A program made the position numbers and the translations under genes. From Lytechinus pictus (lineage: Eukaryota; Echinodermata; Echinoidea; Temnopleuroida; Toxopneustidae), in assembly GCF_037042905.1 (NCBI RefSeq), contig NC_087253.1, forward strand, positions 17,659,001 to 17,723,000: a stretch of 64,000 bases of DNA. Direction: 5' to 3'. The notes beneath the pieces are model-generated. The model saw nothing but the letters and a program-made list of their open reading frames with translations. It had not been told where the DNA came from and did no database searches. Shown here in pieces: positions 1 to 12,559 of this stretch (position 1 is the first letter of the stretch; the number at the start of each line of letters is the position of its first letter).

Positions 1-600
1 GCTAAAAAATATGGCATTATTGAAAAGAAGACTAACTTATTAAGGACATAACGGATGTATCAATCATCAAGTCTTGTTGCAGTTGTTCGTTCAAATGCAT
101 GCTCGCAAAAGGTGAGTCGGGTGAAAAGATAAGACGGCCACTGCACTTTCTATAGCCTAGGCCTATTACTCGTTAGGTAAGACAAACAACAACGTTCGTT
201 AGGTCTAGATCTAATGACAGCGTTGTCGTTAGATCTAGGCCTAACGTTAGCTAGCTCAGAAGTTAAGAGTAGAGTCTAGACTCTAGATCTAGACCTAGGC
301 CTAATGTTTTGTTAAATTCTTAGATCTGACATAGTCTAAAATAGAAATCTAACGTTAGATCTGTTATTGTTAGACTCTAAATGGAGATTTAACTAAAATT
401 GTTAATGTTAGATCTATTCAGACCCTAATTTGGTTCCTAAAATATGTAACGTTAGGCCTAACGTTACCGGTACCGTATGGACTGCTTTGATATTCGACTT
501 CGAGACCTAACGTCAGGGGCAGGGCTAACTTAGGGCCTAGGCCCTAACGTTAGCCTGGGGCCTAGGGCTTTTAGGCCTAACTTGTTTAAGATCTAGATAT
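1..600. repeat. Palindromic low-complexity DNA rich in AACGTTAG, TAGATCTA and GGCCTA words
   Basis: From about 160 to 600 the sequence is dominated by shuffled short self-complementary words (AACGTT, AGATCT, TAGGCCTA, CCTAGG). There is no reading frame. At 476-510 it contains a copy of the arm of the inverted repeat at 1515-1660. Confidence 0.6.
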
Positions 601-916
601 TTATAGATCTAGACCAGCCATTCTCAATTAATTTTGTTGAAGCGCCAAATTTCTTGTTGAGAATCTGGACTGCTCCACTATCCAACACGCGAAGAGCGAA
701 ATATTGTGGTATGGTGGGGATGCAGGACCACCTGAAGAGCAGAAAGCCTTTTAAATGGCCGAGAGGGGTTCTCAATCAACAGAAGATATAAAAATACCAA
801 CATACTACACAATTTATTTTAAAAAATGATAAGTGACTTGCTCAAATTAGCGTTAATTATTATGTTTCTGTATTAAATTTTGTTCTTGATGAGGGTCGTG
901 TTTAAAAAGCAAACCG
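601..916. other. No gene seen
   Basis: An AT-rich stretch. The only open frame is short, without codon bias or splice context, and I assign no function. Confidence 0.5.
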
Positions 917-1171
917 GGTATGTTGATCAGTGGTAGAGCGTCAGCCTCATGAACGGGAGGCCGTGGGTTCGATCCCCAACAGAGTCATACAAAATATATA
1001 TATATATATATAGGAATGGAACCTTCTGCCTTCTTGCTTGGCGCTCAGCATTTAAATTAGAGAAGGGTAGTAATAACATACATGGAAATGCAGGGCCCGC
1101 TGCAGTTCCCTAACTGAAATGGCTACCCTGAGTAAATAAAACGTAATTATGATTATCATTGTTATTATTAA
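917..1171 (+). mobile_element. SINE with tRNA-Met-like head
   Basis: The head at about 918-988 has an A box (gatcagtggtagagcg), a CAT anticodon-arm-like segment and a perfect B box (ggttcgatcc). It resembles elongator tRNA-Met but has broken acceptor and anticodon stems. A body and a tail ending in (ATT)n-like repeats follow. The poor stems and the tail argue for a SINE, not a tRNA gene. Confidence 0.7.
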
Positions 1172-1514
1172 AAGCACTGTTCACAAATCTATGTTCACAT
1201 ATTATGTACATAGTCTTTGTACCAATCGTAAATGAATACATTAAATAGATCCTCCATAATATAGGGGTTATCGAATGCTAGATTACACAAAATCAGAGGA
1301 AATCAAATAGCATTTAGATTTTAAAAAGAGCTGAGTTTTTATTTTCCCTTTGTGATTAAAGGATCAAACCTCAATTCTAGATTAATAGTAGATCAACCTT
1401 TTATTTTCTAATGTTTTTTCTTTTTCTATACCGGCTCCCACGCGCCACTCCGGAAGGCTCGGTGCGCCACAAGTGGCGCGCGCGCCACCATTTGAGAATC
1501 CCTGATCTAGACTA
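1172..1514. other. No gene seen
   Basis: AT-rich, with one GC-rich patch around 1436-1490. No supportable exon. Confidence 0.45.
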
Positions 1515-1660
1515 TATATGGACTGCTTTTATATTCGAGACACGGTTGTTTCTTTCGGCTCGCGGGTACCACATTGGCCAGACAATGCCCTTGGGCATAG
1601 TCGCGTTGCGGTCCCCTTGAGCCTCTAGAAACAACCATGCCTCTCAAAGCAGTCCATATA
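1515..1660. mobile_element. Small foldback element
   Basis: Left arm about 1515-1555 (tatatggactgctttt ... ggttgtttct) is the reverse complement of 1622-1660, with few mismatches. A related single arm lies at 476-510. Probably a MITE-type inverted repeat; superfamily unknown. Confidence 0.6.
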
Positions 1661-2439
1661 TCTATACTGTACATGCTGTATGAGAATGCCAAAATTTTAT
1701 TTATGTTCATTGTTAGACCCTACCTAATTGATTTGAAGTAGATCTATTCTAGGTATAATTCACTCTATGTTTTTTTTAACAAGGCTGAAGCCTTGAAGAA
1801 AGCAAATGTTATCAGATTCAGAGTCAGACATCATGCATCACTTGCTATTCAGTATTCCATGAATCTAGTTTTAGACTTTAAAGTTTTGAATTGAAAATTT
1901 GAAGCAAGAATCAGTTGAGTTGAGCAATTAAATGAAATGAAGTGACTAGGTGCTAGGTCTATTACTCTCCAGAAGCCTCCATGCGCGATAGAATGACACA
2001 AGAAAATAAAATGCTCCTTAGAATTTCGTTTGTGAGTCACGCATATTAGGCCAAGTAAAAAAAGAAAGTAGTTGATTTTCCTCGCGCGCATCTATCTTGG
2101 CCGCCGCATAAAATTTTTTTCCACTTACTATTTCAAAAAATTGGCAAAAAAAAAAAAAAAAAAAGTGATGTTTCTCGTCCGCGCCTGCTTCTCTCTTTGA
2201 TTGCCGCATCAATTTTCTTGATATTTACTATTCTTATGGCCGCTGAAAAGCAAAAAAAATTCACAAGATTGGTGAGCGATTTGCTCTCATGTACTCTGGG
2301 ATCTCTCTCGCAACTTCATTATCTCATAGAACAATTGCAAAGTCTGATATCGCCATAACTGCAAGAAAGAAAAAAATTCTGATTTGTTTTTTTATTGGTA
2401 CTTTTGAAGATACAATCATATAAATTAACGAGAAAATAA
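1661..2439. other. No gene seen
   Basis: AT-rich DNA with an A homopolymer near 2145-2165. Short open frames only, with no family resemblance. Confidence 0.45.
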
Positions 2440-2663
2440 AGTTTGCCATTTTGACAAGAGTTACGGCAAACTTTTGTACATACCATTATTATCCTTTTTC
2501 ATATTAGGAATAGATACACAAGAATAATATTTCATATATATATGTATACATATTGGTAATAATATCATTATGTGAGAAGTGAGATTTTTTATTAATAGAG
2601 TCAATGGTGACAATAGTCAAATATGACTAATCGCCACTCAAACCAACATAAGAAAAAGAAGAA
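2440..2663 (+). repeat. Interspersed repeat copy 1, (AAG)n tail
   Basis: About 220 bp clearly homologous to 6800-7020. Shared stretches include gccattttgaca, attggtaataatat and caatagtcaaatatgactaa. Both copies end ccactcaaaccaacataag followed by AAG repeats, as in a retroposed SINE or LINE tail. Confidence 0.75.
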
Positions 2664-3679
2664 GTTTGCAAACTCGGAAAAGATCACAGATTTCTTCATT
2701 TTTAGTGCATTTTCGGGGACCCCGCTTCCTAAATCTGAACTAATCCGTCGCGTGCTTTGGAAATATGGCGCAGATAAATCAATTTTATTTTTAATGACGT
2801 AATTTGTATTTCAGCGGGGTTTTTTGGTGAGTGATAGCGCCTGTACTTCGATGTGTGTTACGGTGAATGAGCTGTGCTTGTGACTATGGTGGGTGAATGC
2901 ATGTGTGCTGGGATGATGTGATGGACTGTGCTGGCGCGACATGTGAATTTGTGAAATGAATTGAATTTTCTGGCAAGTTTTCTTACGTCAGCAGGCAATG
3001 CATTGAATATTCAAAAAACAATTTCAAGTGGGTTATTCATTATCAAGATTGAAAATCATTAATGGGATTCCAGTCAGTGCCAATTCTGTTCAAATTTGAT
3101 AAACTTCATTCTTCCTTGAGCTATTCAATTTGATGGACAATTGTAAAAATTAGTTAGTAAATGGATCTGTAAACACTAACAAATATTGAAATAATAAACA
3201 TTATGTGAACAATTAATTCAATAATCATTTAACATTTGATATCAATAAAAAAAATGAATAAAAATTGAACATTATGTAAACGAATATACAAGCAGCTGGA
3301 AACTAAACTGAAGCGAAACCATGCCCAGAGCTGAAAGAGATTGGCTCTGGAAAACTAAACATGGCTCCATGGTAATAAAAGCGACCCCCCAAGCATTTTT
3401 TACCCTTACATAATGTAGAATGATTAAATCATTCACTTGACATGAACATTTTTTTTACAATAATAAAGTACCGGTATATATTGATACATTAATAGATTTT
3501 TATTCCATACATTTTCCATAGCTAGATTTCCAATTAATCGTATATGCATATATATAGATATATATATGTTTCTACTCATTTATCATTAATATTGAGCATG
3601 CATCGATCACATAAATCGAGCCTGACATGTCCTGACAATCATTTGATTAAAAAATAGCAAAAAAAATAGTAAATAGTAA
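2664..3679. other. No gene seen
   Basis: AT-rich. The repeated words aaatagtaaggacctc near its right end also occur at 5140-5156. No coding signal recognised. Confidence 0.45.
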
Positions 3680-4137
3680 GGACCTCGGAAAGAGTTCCAT
3701 TTGCACCCCCCACCAAAAATAACAAAAGATTGTTGAGACTTCCGGTTCGTTCACTTCAGATTTTTCTATCATTTTTTTACTGTTGCTTACCTTAGTTGGG
3801 ACTCGAACTCACCTCGTTTGATCTCCAGTCAAGACCTTTCCCGCTATGCTAGCGAGAAGCGCTGATACCGGAAAGGGTATTTTTACGATTATCAGCCGAT
3901 AGTTCGACTAGTCTTGACTCGCAGACCCTTTACTGACTAAATAAACCGATGTCTATGGACAATTACACGCACAAGATCTCGCTCGAAATTTGACGGAATA
4001 AAGCCATATTTTGGTATGTATTTCCACTTCCCCATCATATATGTTCGATATTAGGGCTAGATATATTATTCTGAACCTTCTGCATGTTTTTATTTTCAAT
4101 TTTAGTGGGGGGTGCACATGGAACTCTTACCAGGACC
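3680..4137. mobile_element. Inverted-repeat element with tRNA-like insert
   Basis: About 35 bp terminal inverted repeats: ggacctcggaaagagttcc on the left pairs with the complement of ggaactcttaccaggacc on the right, and both arms continue into a C/G hexamer. Inside, 3785-3865 on the minus strand carries tRNA-like A and B boxes (tagcatagcgg; gagttcgagtcc). A nonautonomous DNA element of unknown superfamily. Confidence 0.6.
3785..3865 (-). other. tRNA-like sequence (pseudogene or SINE head)
   Basis: A-box-like TAGCATAGCGG, a 4 bp anticodon stem TTGA/TCAA around a 7-base loop reading GGA, and a B-box-like GTTCGAGTCC. The acceptor stem is not convincing, so I do not call it a functional tRNA. 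Confidence 0.4.
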
Positions 4138-5639
4138 ACTCTAGGCGACACCCCAATACTTACCCGTGCTAATAAACTGGGACTCCACTCACGCGCGTTT
4201 GGGCCTCCCTAGCTTAGAACTAAGCACTAATATCACCTTAAAAACTAAATCTACAAGGTATGTATAATCTATTTATAAATTTAATAATGTTTAATCGGTA
4301 CTCACCGGTTCTTTTGTTGCATTTTCAGACCATTTCTCACAATTCTTCGTAAATATTTGCGGCAAATTTTGTCGCCATAGACAGCTTAGCGTCCATCTTT
4401 ATTGATAAATGGAGCGCCCTTTACGATAGTTGTTAATGCCGCGGAGAAATCGTTAGGCATTTTGGCCTGTGTTCAAGGCGTTCTTTCTGTTTTATTTTTA
4501 TATTGAAGATTGTGCATTTGTTGAATAGCGCCGTCTACGTCAGGTATGAGATCGAGTGTATAAATACACTCTTCCAAAATAATTATGATTCCGACCTGGC
4601 GCTGTTTAACTTCAATCTCTTTCACCTAAATTAGCGATGAATGCTAGCATTATAAAATATATATTATTAACGTCTGACGAAAAGAATAACCAACCGATCA
4701 GCTGACGAGAACGCGAATCACGTGATCTTCATATCAGCTTCGATCGCGAGTCAGAAGAGAGGAGCAGTTGCCCAGAAAATCAGGAAAAAGCCGTGAAAAT
4801 GTAAGTTCCCCTTCATTTCTTTCAATTTTTTTTATTGCTAACAATGTATTCAATTAGTGAGATCGAAATGTAATGATTAGACAGTACGATAGCTTGTAGT
4901 TTTGATAAAATACAAAAATAATCATCTTCACAAAGATTTCTGACACAAAATACTACTGATGTCGCCTATGAGGTCCATACATGTAATGTTGGACCTCATT
5001 GGTACTAGGAGTGACCAGGACCTCCCTCATCATCATCATGTCATGTCAGACTCAGAGACAGAGTCAGACACATGATCAATGTAAAAAACGGGCCGAGAAA
5101 ATGTCTCCTTGTTTTTCAAAAAAATAGTAAGATAGCAAATAGTAAGGACCTCCCTCATCACTGCTCTCAAAAAACCCGGACGATCTACTACTAATACTAT
5201 CTTTTTTTACTTGGCCTTATCCATGTTATCAGACCAGGCAATCCATATGTCCGCGGCGGTGTGGGTGTGCCAGTCAGCAATCATTCTCTCCCTGCGGGCG
5301 GGTCAGGCGTCGAAGTTTGACGAGTTACGATAGCAGACGCGAACCCCGCAGACGCGACGCTTCAGTTGGGAAGCAGAAACTAGCCGTATGCTACGCAAAG
5401 CCAAAGCAAGGCAAATCATTGAAGGTCATGCTCAGAAATCTCATATTTTATTAAATTACACTTCAAATAATCAAACCTCTTACGAATTCTTAATATGAAA
5501 AGTTTTTAATCTGGCAATCTTACCTCTTAAGCAGTTAAGTGACGTCAAACTTAAGCTCTCCTCTTGCTTGTCAAATCTTGTTTTGTTTTGCTCGCTCGAT
5601 CGCTAGACTATGGTGTCTTAAAAATGAGAAATTAGAGGA
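4138..5639. other. Intergenic; possible promoter or noncoding exon near 4.66-4.80 kb
   Basis: The stretch 4660-4802 is richer in CpG and in E-box-like words (cacgtg, cagctg). It ends in a strong donor (gtgaaaat|gtaagt), and a TATAAATA word lies at 4559-4566. This would fit a 5' noncoding exon of a downstream + strand gene, possibly the transporter, but nothing proves it. A second CpG-bearing patch lies at 5245-5400. No protein frame recognised. Confidence 0.25.
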
Positions 5640-6432
5640 AACTTACGGTTCTTGCACTGGAATGGATAGAATATTTAGATATATACACAGGTGTTGTTAA
5701 TTTCAGTGATTCATTAAGTGCACTTTTATCTTTACAGAATCGGAAAGACGATCCTATTATCACAGAAATTCTAACTATTAGTACAAGACTCAAATATAAA
5801 GGTATAGAGATATACCTGGAGTGGATCCCTGGTCACTGTGGAATAAAAGGAAATGAAATATAGCAGACTCCTGCGCAAAAAAAGCTTTATCAAACAAAAT
5901 AGAAATTCATAATCAAATAACATTATCAGAAATTATGCAACTTATTTCAAAAAGTTGTAAGATAATTTGGCAAGAAAGATGGAATAAAACTAACTCAGCA
6001 CTGAAAGAACTGCAACCATCAGTGCTATCCACATATAAATGTAATCTAGGGAGACAGGAAACTGTACTCCATCGTCTCCGTTTTGGAGTCGCTGGTCTTA
6101 ACCAAGATCTACTAAGATTAGGGATCCATCAAACAGGGTTTTGTGATAGATGTCCTGAGGTAGAAACTGTCAGACATTATCTTTTACATTGTCCAAAATA
6201 TACAATTGAACGATCAATGCTCCTTGCAGAATTGAATGAATCACAGCCTCGACAAATAATGGAGTATTTAAAAAAAGATGATCCAGGGATACAGAAAGCA
6301 TTTTTACGTTTCGTTTCAAGAACGAAACGTTTTAGTAAGGAGTGATATGTGCTATTATTATATTGTATTGTTTATAAGAAATAGGAAAGGATATGCTCGT
6401 ATATAAAGTTTTATGTGAAAAAAAAAAAAATA
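5640..6432 (+). mobile_element. 3' end of a LINE (RNase H and C-terminal Cys/His region), decayed
   Basis: 5654-5860 reads an RNase H C-terminal half (FSDSLSALLSLQ; LEWIPGHCGIKGNEI) and is then broken at 5861 by an in-frame TAG that goes with a 2-base insertion. 5863-6345 continues in another frame through WQERWNKTN to the Cys/His motif CDRCPEVETVRHYLLHC. An A-rich tail and (TA)n follow. RNase H followed by this zinc-knuckle-like end is typical of I/R1-like non-LTR retrotransposons of animals. The copy is 5'-truncated and dead. Confidence 0.8.
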
Positions 6433-6710
6433 TATATATATATATATATACATACATACATAATATGTATATATAATATGTTCTGCACTTTTAACTAACC
6501 GAGCCCACAAGTGTTTTCGCCTTGTTGTTGTTGTTGTTGTTATTGTAAAAAAAAAATATATATATATTAATGTTTAACCCATCTGTAAGCACAGGTACAC
6601 TAGCGCCCCCTCGTCTATGCATGGGTGACCTAGGCATTTTTATGTCCGAAAAATCGGCACAATGTACCGTGCTGACCGGTATGATTGCATCTTAGAAAGG
6701 GCAGGGCAAG

Positions 6711-6740
6711 CCACTGAACTAGATACCTCTAGTTCAGTGG
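6711..6740. repeat. Short perfect palindrome CCACTGAACT...AGTTCAGTGG
   Basis: 13 bp perfect arms around a 4-base loop. The outer 10 bp and the neighbouring GCAAG word are shared with the 36 bp palindrome at 18886-18921. Confidence 0.7.
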
Positions 6741-6799
6741 GGCAAGCGCAACTAGTTGGAACTGGACTGAAGATAGCGGTTTGTTTTTGGTGAAGATTT

Positions 6800-7020
6800 G
6801 TTTATATGCCATTTTGACAATAGTTAAGACAAACTTTTGTAGACCGGTATACTATATTCATCATTTTTATAATAGAAGGATGCACAATAAAAATATTTCA
6901 TAAATGTATACATCATATTGGTAATAATATGAGAAGTGAGATTTTATAGATAAAGTCAATGGCGACAATAGTCAAATATGACTAATTGCCACTCAAACCA
7001 ACATAAGAAGAAGAAGAAGG
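6800..7020 (+). repeat. Interspersed repeat copy 2, (AAG)n tail
   Basis: Homologous to 2440-2663 over its whole length and ending in the same (AAG)n tail. Confidence 0.75.
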
Positions 7021-7059
7021 TAATTTCACAAATTCAAAGGGGATGTCTCATCAGTCTAA

Positions 7060-7200
7060 CCTAGCCAGGAATAACCGTCGTTTCTGGGGATTTATTCAAC
7101 AATTTCTGACATTTTACTATCATCCCCATTCATGTATTGGTGAGTGGAGCCAACGTAGTTCAGCGGAACAACCAGAATACAGAGACTGAAGCTTTTGGTC
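7060..7200. repeat. Interspersed repeat; uninterrupted relative of the 62.5 kb foldback
   Basis: Matches 62517-62634 in the same order: toward its right end, gagtggagccaacgtagttc, agcggaacaacc and gactgaagcttttggtct. It keeps the intact site gtattggtgagtggagcc, which is interrupted by a transposon at 62705-63290. Confidence 0.75.
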
Positions 7201-8298
7201 TAAGTCTATAACCAGAAAATCGTTCCAAGAAATTTCGAAATGATGGAAAAATTGACGCAAATTTGTGAGAAAAACAAAAAAATCACGAAATGGGTGGAAA
7301 ACTCGGCCCGCGGTCCGAGACCCCGTCTCGGTCCCCCATCAAAATAACAAACAAGTCTATTCTAGCTGTTGTTATTATACATTGTCGTTTATTCTTCATT
7401 AAGTTTCATGATTATTTAACAATGATATATATTTCTATTATATTTTGCTTCATTAGAAATACCTCCAAAAATATCCACAGAATTGTTGCATGCATTGTGC
7501 ACGCTGCCTAGTTTTTTTTTCTCAAGAGAACTGGTATACTTTTTATTAAAAATAATCCAGTTACAAGTTCAATCTAAAATCAATTTCGAAGTAATTCATC
7601 ACACATAATTACATTCGAGAGTCAACCAAGGGGCCTAAAAAGAAATCTATCAACATAAATTATATTTGTTTTCTAGACAATTCCAATACCTGTGAAACGG
7701 AAGGGAAAATGGAGAGCAAAAAAACAAATAGGTGGGTCCTGTATATACCTCTACCGTCTTAATTACTCAGTTTAAGAAAAGTTGTTTTACCACCCCGTAA
7801 CAAAATACCCGCTTTCTTTCTTTCTTTGGCTTTCTTTCTTTAATTCTTTCTTATGCTTATGTATATTGAATTAGGGTTAGGATCCCTAACTCTACAGACG
7901 AAATTCATCCACCCCCCCCCCCCCTCCTCCCCACGCGCAACATTTTTCCTGATATTAATCTGCCGCACAATTATTTTCTTTTAAGAACATCAGAATCCTA
8001 TATAAGAGTCTTTGAACAAAAGTTAACTAAGGCGAACTTTTTATATTACGCATAAATTGGGGTTACAATAGGGTTTTATGTTAGGATTAGGTTAAGGGTA
8101 GGGTATAGTGCAAACCTCGGGTTTAAGTTGGTCATTCGATTAGTGCGTGGAATTTGGAGCGGAGCAATTGTCGCCAGAGCAAATGTCATGGAACCAATCT
8201 GGAGAGATTGAAGAGCGCCCTCATTTTCAACTACTACTACAATAAAAATCAGAAAAGTACCAGTGGGAAGAGGAAAATATTTGTCTCTTGGATACATT
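7201..8298. other. No supported gene; repeat fragments
   Basis: Contains (CTTT)n near 7812-7850, a C homopolymer near 7912-7924, TTAGG-like words near 8060-8100, and the words gcggagcaattgtcgcc and gagcaaatgtc, which look like transposon-derived sequence. A 55 bp stretch at 7677-7731 has splice-like borders but cannot be tied to a gene. Confidence 0.4.
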
Positions 8299-8470
8299 GC
8301 CGTGGCCGATTGGTCTACGGGCGCCTGCAAATATCAAAATGTCCGGGGTTTGATCCGGCCGCGATACCTATGCCCGTGAGCATGGCATTTGATCGACAAT
8401 GCCCTTTTATCCTGTATTCAAATATTGTGCTTTATGCATTCTTGGTAACTAGGTGTGCACTTGTTTTTTT
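8299..8470 (+). mobile_element. SINE family A, copy 1 (tRNA-derived)
   Basis: tRNA-like head (gccgtggccgattggtct ... gtccggggtttgatcc), then the body ending gcattcttggtaactagg and tgtgcacttg. Same family as 52078-52190 and 52241-52420. Confidence 0.75.
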
Positions 8471-9765
8471 ATTTTTTTATTCTCCCTTCTCATCTTTGCG
8501 TATATTGTTAAAGCCATTGGAAACCAAATTTCTGTGTATGCGTACATTGACCAACAAAAGAATTTTGAATCTTTTGAGATGAATGCAATAGAATTAACAT
8601 CTTTTTAAATATAAAATATAAGATTTCTGTTAATTTGTTTTTGCGATGAACACCATTACGTACATAATATGGTCGCATACTGGCATCTAATTCGTTTTAA
8701 TGAAGGCAATAAATGCATTAAAGTAATACGCATCATCTCTAATTTATAAGAAAATCTTTCCCATAAGGGCTGACAACATTTGTGACATCAAAAGCTATAG
8801 TCATGAAGCATGAATTTAGATTTTTTTTAATTCAAATTTCACAATGGTTCATGAATGAATGTCTCGAATTCATTACATATCTGATATCACCATTACTTTA
8901 TCTACATAGGCCTAATGCACAGATGTAGTATTTACATCATGTAAACATATAGGATACACAACATAAATTTTTTTTAAAATTTGAACTCATGTCATCTTAC
9001 CTCACGCAGCAACCGATTCACATTCGTACATGCGGTTTATGAAACATTTTTTTCTTTATTCAATTCAAATAAACATTTATTTTCTTCCTTTTCACACATT
9101 TCTACATTTCGTTAACATAAATTCATACAAAAATCAGTTTGCTATGAAGAGTATAAAACTGTACATGTTATGTTTATAGAAGGCGTAAGACCTTAAAAGC
9201 AAATGCTTATGGAGGGATACGCATGTATATTAGATAAATTTTGATCGAAGTGGACGATTCTATTTCTGTACGTGCAAAAAGACTGTATGTCATATCACAT
9301 TGTAATACAACCCGGCCCAGGACATTTTCATAGAAAGGGGGAGGGGACACCTATAAACATTTTGTCGAACTGGCAACGCGGGAACCAGAACCAATATCCC
9401 TTTCATGTTCTTCTTTCTTCTCTCTTCCTCCAGCCCCTCGTATGTTCTCTTGCTGCAATTTCTTGTAAAATCATGGGGGGGGGGTCAGTTTCTCACTGAA
9501 GCGCCATCAAATCAATCCCCACTCACACATTATATAGGACCTATTTTCTGCTTTTTTCGAAACCAGTTTTGAATTTGAACTCATAACCTTACTTTACGTC
9601 CTCCCCAAATGAACATAATACAAATGCAATATGGTAGGCCTATCCGTACACTCAAGAAATCAGACATGGAATAAATTATCCATCTAAATTAAAGCATAGA
9701 GAAATCCGAAATCAAAGACAATTGTTTAACAAAACTGGTGAAATATAAGTTCATGTTGCATTATA
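8471..9765. other. No gene seen
   Basis: AT-rich intergenic DNA. Short open frames only. Confidence 0.45.
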
Positions 9766-9995
9766 CACTGCAAAACATATTTGGGTAAAAATTTTAACCA
9801 GCACGAGGGTAATTATGTGTCCAACTAATCTGGGGCAGTATTTTACCCAATGCGGGAAGCAATCGAGTAAGGTTAAGAATGGGCACAATTTTCATCACAC
9901 TGGATAAATGAAAATACCCCCCCAAAATGCTCAATGTTTATGGTTGGACACATAATTACCCTCATGGAGCATTTTACCCAATATGCTTTAGAGTG
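9766..9995. mobile_element. TA-flanked MITE (CACTG...GAGTG)
   Basis: Arms about 60 bp: the left arm includes gagggtaattatgtgtccaa and the right arm its complement. The element is flanked by TA on both sides, the target used by Tc1/mariner transposons. Ends resemble 14176-14356. Confidence 0.65.
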
Positions 9996-11713
9996 TAGAA
10001 ACAAAGCTTGTTGAGTCTGCAGGATTTAGACTAGCCGTCAGATTAATGGCATGCAGATGGGGGGGGGGGGGGCATGGGGCCATAGACCCCCCCCAAAAAA
10101 AAAAAATCACGACTAAGAAAAAAAAGGGGGGGGGGGAAACAAAGTGAAAGTGAAAGCAAAAGGGTAAAAATTATATCATTTTATATATATTATGCCAATT
10201 TAAAAAATTAGTGCTTTGTTTTGAAAATATGAAAACAAAATCACTCGCTTGCTTCACTCGCTCGCAGCTATTTAGGATTTTCTCCCAAATATGCCATGTC
10301 TGACCCCTCAAGATTTTTGGCTCAGATTGCACCTTTACCTTTACAAGAATTGGATCATTGTAAAAGAAATCACTTTTCAAGAAAACTAGTTGATCATTTC
10401 GTTTGTTTTCCCCGTCTGCAAAGCGTATGTGTCAAACAGACATGTTTGCACCCAGTTTCGAAATACTTTGTAAAACACTACAGCGTCTGCATTACGCGGG
10501 GCAAGGGTTACGGCCAAGTATGGTTGCTTACTTTCTTTAACAAACAGATGATGAAAGAAAATAAAAAGAAATGTGGGGGAAAGGTAGCGATGGAAGAGAA
10601 GAAAGTTAGAGCTAGCATATAGGGCCTTTGGGAAACATTAGATGTAACTCAGGCCTACGTGCTTCAGGGTAGGGAGGAGCATTTCAGGATAATTTGATAA
10701 AAGGATGGGGTGGGGCAAGCAAGACAACATAAAGATGATGAATGATTATGGATATAGAGTTACAGACTGGCACAGATCTATCTTTATAGTTATATTCTTC
10801 GAATTTCTTACTTGTTTTCCATGTTCTCCTCATTATTCATTTTGATTTCACTACTGTCTAGAAAAAAATATTGGGGTGTTAGTCGCCCCCTGTGTACCCC
10901 TCCCTATACCGCCCCTGCCTACAGTACAGTCATTTTCTCACCGAAAAATTAAATGTTTACTCACCCCTTTTCAAAATCACCTTGGAGGTGCCCCCTTTTG
11001 AAATATTGACTTTCAAACATGATGCTTTGCTAGCTATAACTATAAATCGAAGTCCAGTGTTTGAGTATTATCGTTTTCATGGCTAACGCGAGAGTGAACT
11101 GAAATTGTCTTCTTCGTGGAGTTATTCAGAAGGTAATAATGCTTCATTTAATTTTATTCGATATAGATCCGTTCTTTGAACATTTTTTTATTCCTTTAAA
11201 TTAATTTTATTAAATTTTGTTAGTACAGTTAGCAGGCTTACCACATGGAATACATTTTGTGTAATAACTGTAACATAAAAATAAAGTTCTCAAGATCTAA
11301 AGTGCGCTCCCAGGGCCAAGATGAATTGGGGAAAGTGGATTTTTGGAAGATTTATGTTTCGAACAATATGGATTTTAATATTCAAGTGAATAATTCTCCA
11401 CAAGGAGAAAAAAAAATAACAAAGCACAGTTGAGCATCCCATGGTATATTCAGATGTGGTTGACAGTGGTTGACTGTGAACACAATTATAATATGTGATT
11501 ATGTTCCTGAATGAGGAAAATACGTATCTTTTAACGTTCAACACATTAAACACTGTAAACACACTGTTTAATTGTTTAAGCATGTGATTTAACAACTGCT
11601 GTTTAAACTTTTTAAACAAATTGTTTAAAAAGTTTATACAACTTGTTGTGACAGGCTTAAACAACGTGCTATTTTTTTTTACTGTGAACATTCGTTATTA
11701 GTTAATAGACATA
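9996..11713. other. No supported gene; G/C and A homopolymers
   Basis: Alternating G, C and A homopolymers at 10060-10140, and a region at 11420-11690 with many TTTAAAC and GTTTAA words, probably an old transposon. The open frames (for example 10296-10622) lack any family resemblance. Confidence 0.4.
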
Positions 11714-11955
11714 CAGTGTTGCTAAAAAGTTAGTGAATCCCATCAGAAAATGAACATTATAATTATTGTTCAAGTTCCGGCAACGTTTAGATTGAAGTCG
11801 GATGATATGGTAAATTAATATATAACATTTAATGAAGTTTGTTTCTCTTGGCTCGCCGAACATCACAGTGTTGTTGTTTACAGTCAACACTCAGCTCATC
11901 ATAATTATGAAGGAGTGCATTTTGTGGTGGGGTTCACTAACTTTGAGCACAACTG
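11714..11955. mobile_element. Tc1/mariner-type MITE flanked by TA
   Basis: Inverted ends: left cagtgttgctaaaaagttag and right complement cagttgtgctcaaagttag, both followed by tgaaycccaycagaaaatg-like sequence. TA dinucleotides flank both sides. These ends resemble mariner-family termini. There is no transposase. Confidence 0.7.
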
Positions 11956-12559
11956 TATGGCCAAACCTTTAATACAGAAGTTAATATTTTTCCATACTTC
12001 TAATAAAGCACCGTAGTCTTTGATTGCTGACTGTCAGTTATTAAGTCAACTTTAGCAACAACGCATAACCCACACATACATCTAAGACGAATTGTTTTAC
12101 AATGTCTAAAGTTCATGACAAATATCAGTATCATTAAAATGATTCTCTACATATCTATATCACTATGTTTTTATTATTTTTTTCTAAAGTAGAATGCAGA
12201 AGGGAAACGCTTCAGTCCCTTATTTACATTTCCTGAAATAGATCTAGTAAACATTTTTAACTAATATTATGCATTTTTGTAATCATTAATCTTTTCAATA
12301 ATCTCCAGACATAGTTTAAGTAAGAACTTTTTATTTCAAAATTGTTTTATTGAACAAATAGCAATAAAGGAACAGTGTAAATTATGAGATAAATGCATTT
12401 TGTACATAATTTCGATTAAAAAAACTGGCCTTACAGCCCTTACTGGCTAAAGCAGGGCATGTGGACGCAAAACGCCAGTAACATAATATAATAGTATACG
12501 TATCCAAAGAGTTACCAAAATCAAACTATATTCATGAATGTTATGATTCATCCAGTAAA

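Noticed and set aside
918..988. tRNA-Met gene
   Set aside because: The B box is perfect but acceptor and anticodon stems do not pair, and a SINE body and tail follow.
7677..7731. Exon-like segment with good acceptor and GTGGGT donor (codons TIPIPVKRKGKWRAKK)
   Set aside because: Isolated, 55 bp, no partner exon in phase and no family resemblance. Splice-like borders of this quality arise by chance.
8060..8110. Telomere-like TTAGGG words
   Set aside because: Only a few imperfect units inside a dispersed repeat. Not a telomere or a clean interstitial array.
8154..8582. 142-codon open frame
   Set aside because: It overlaps the tRNA-derived SINE at 8299-8470 and so is not a gene.
10296..10622. 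108-codon open frame
   Set aside because: No family resemblance, no splice context, and it begins inside low-complexity DNA.
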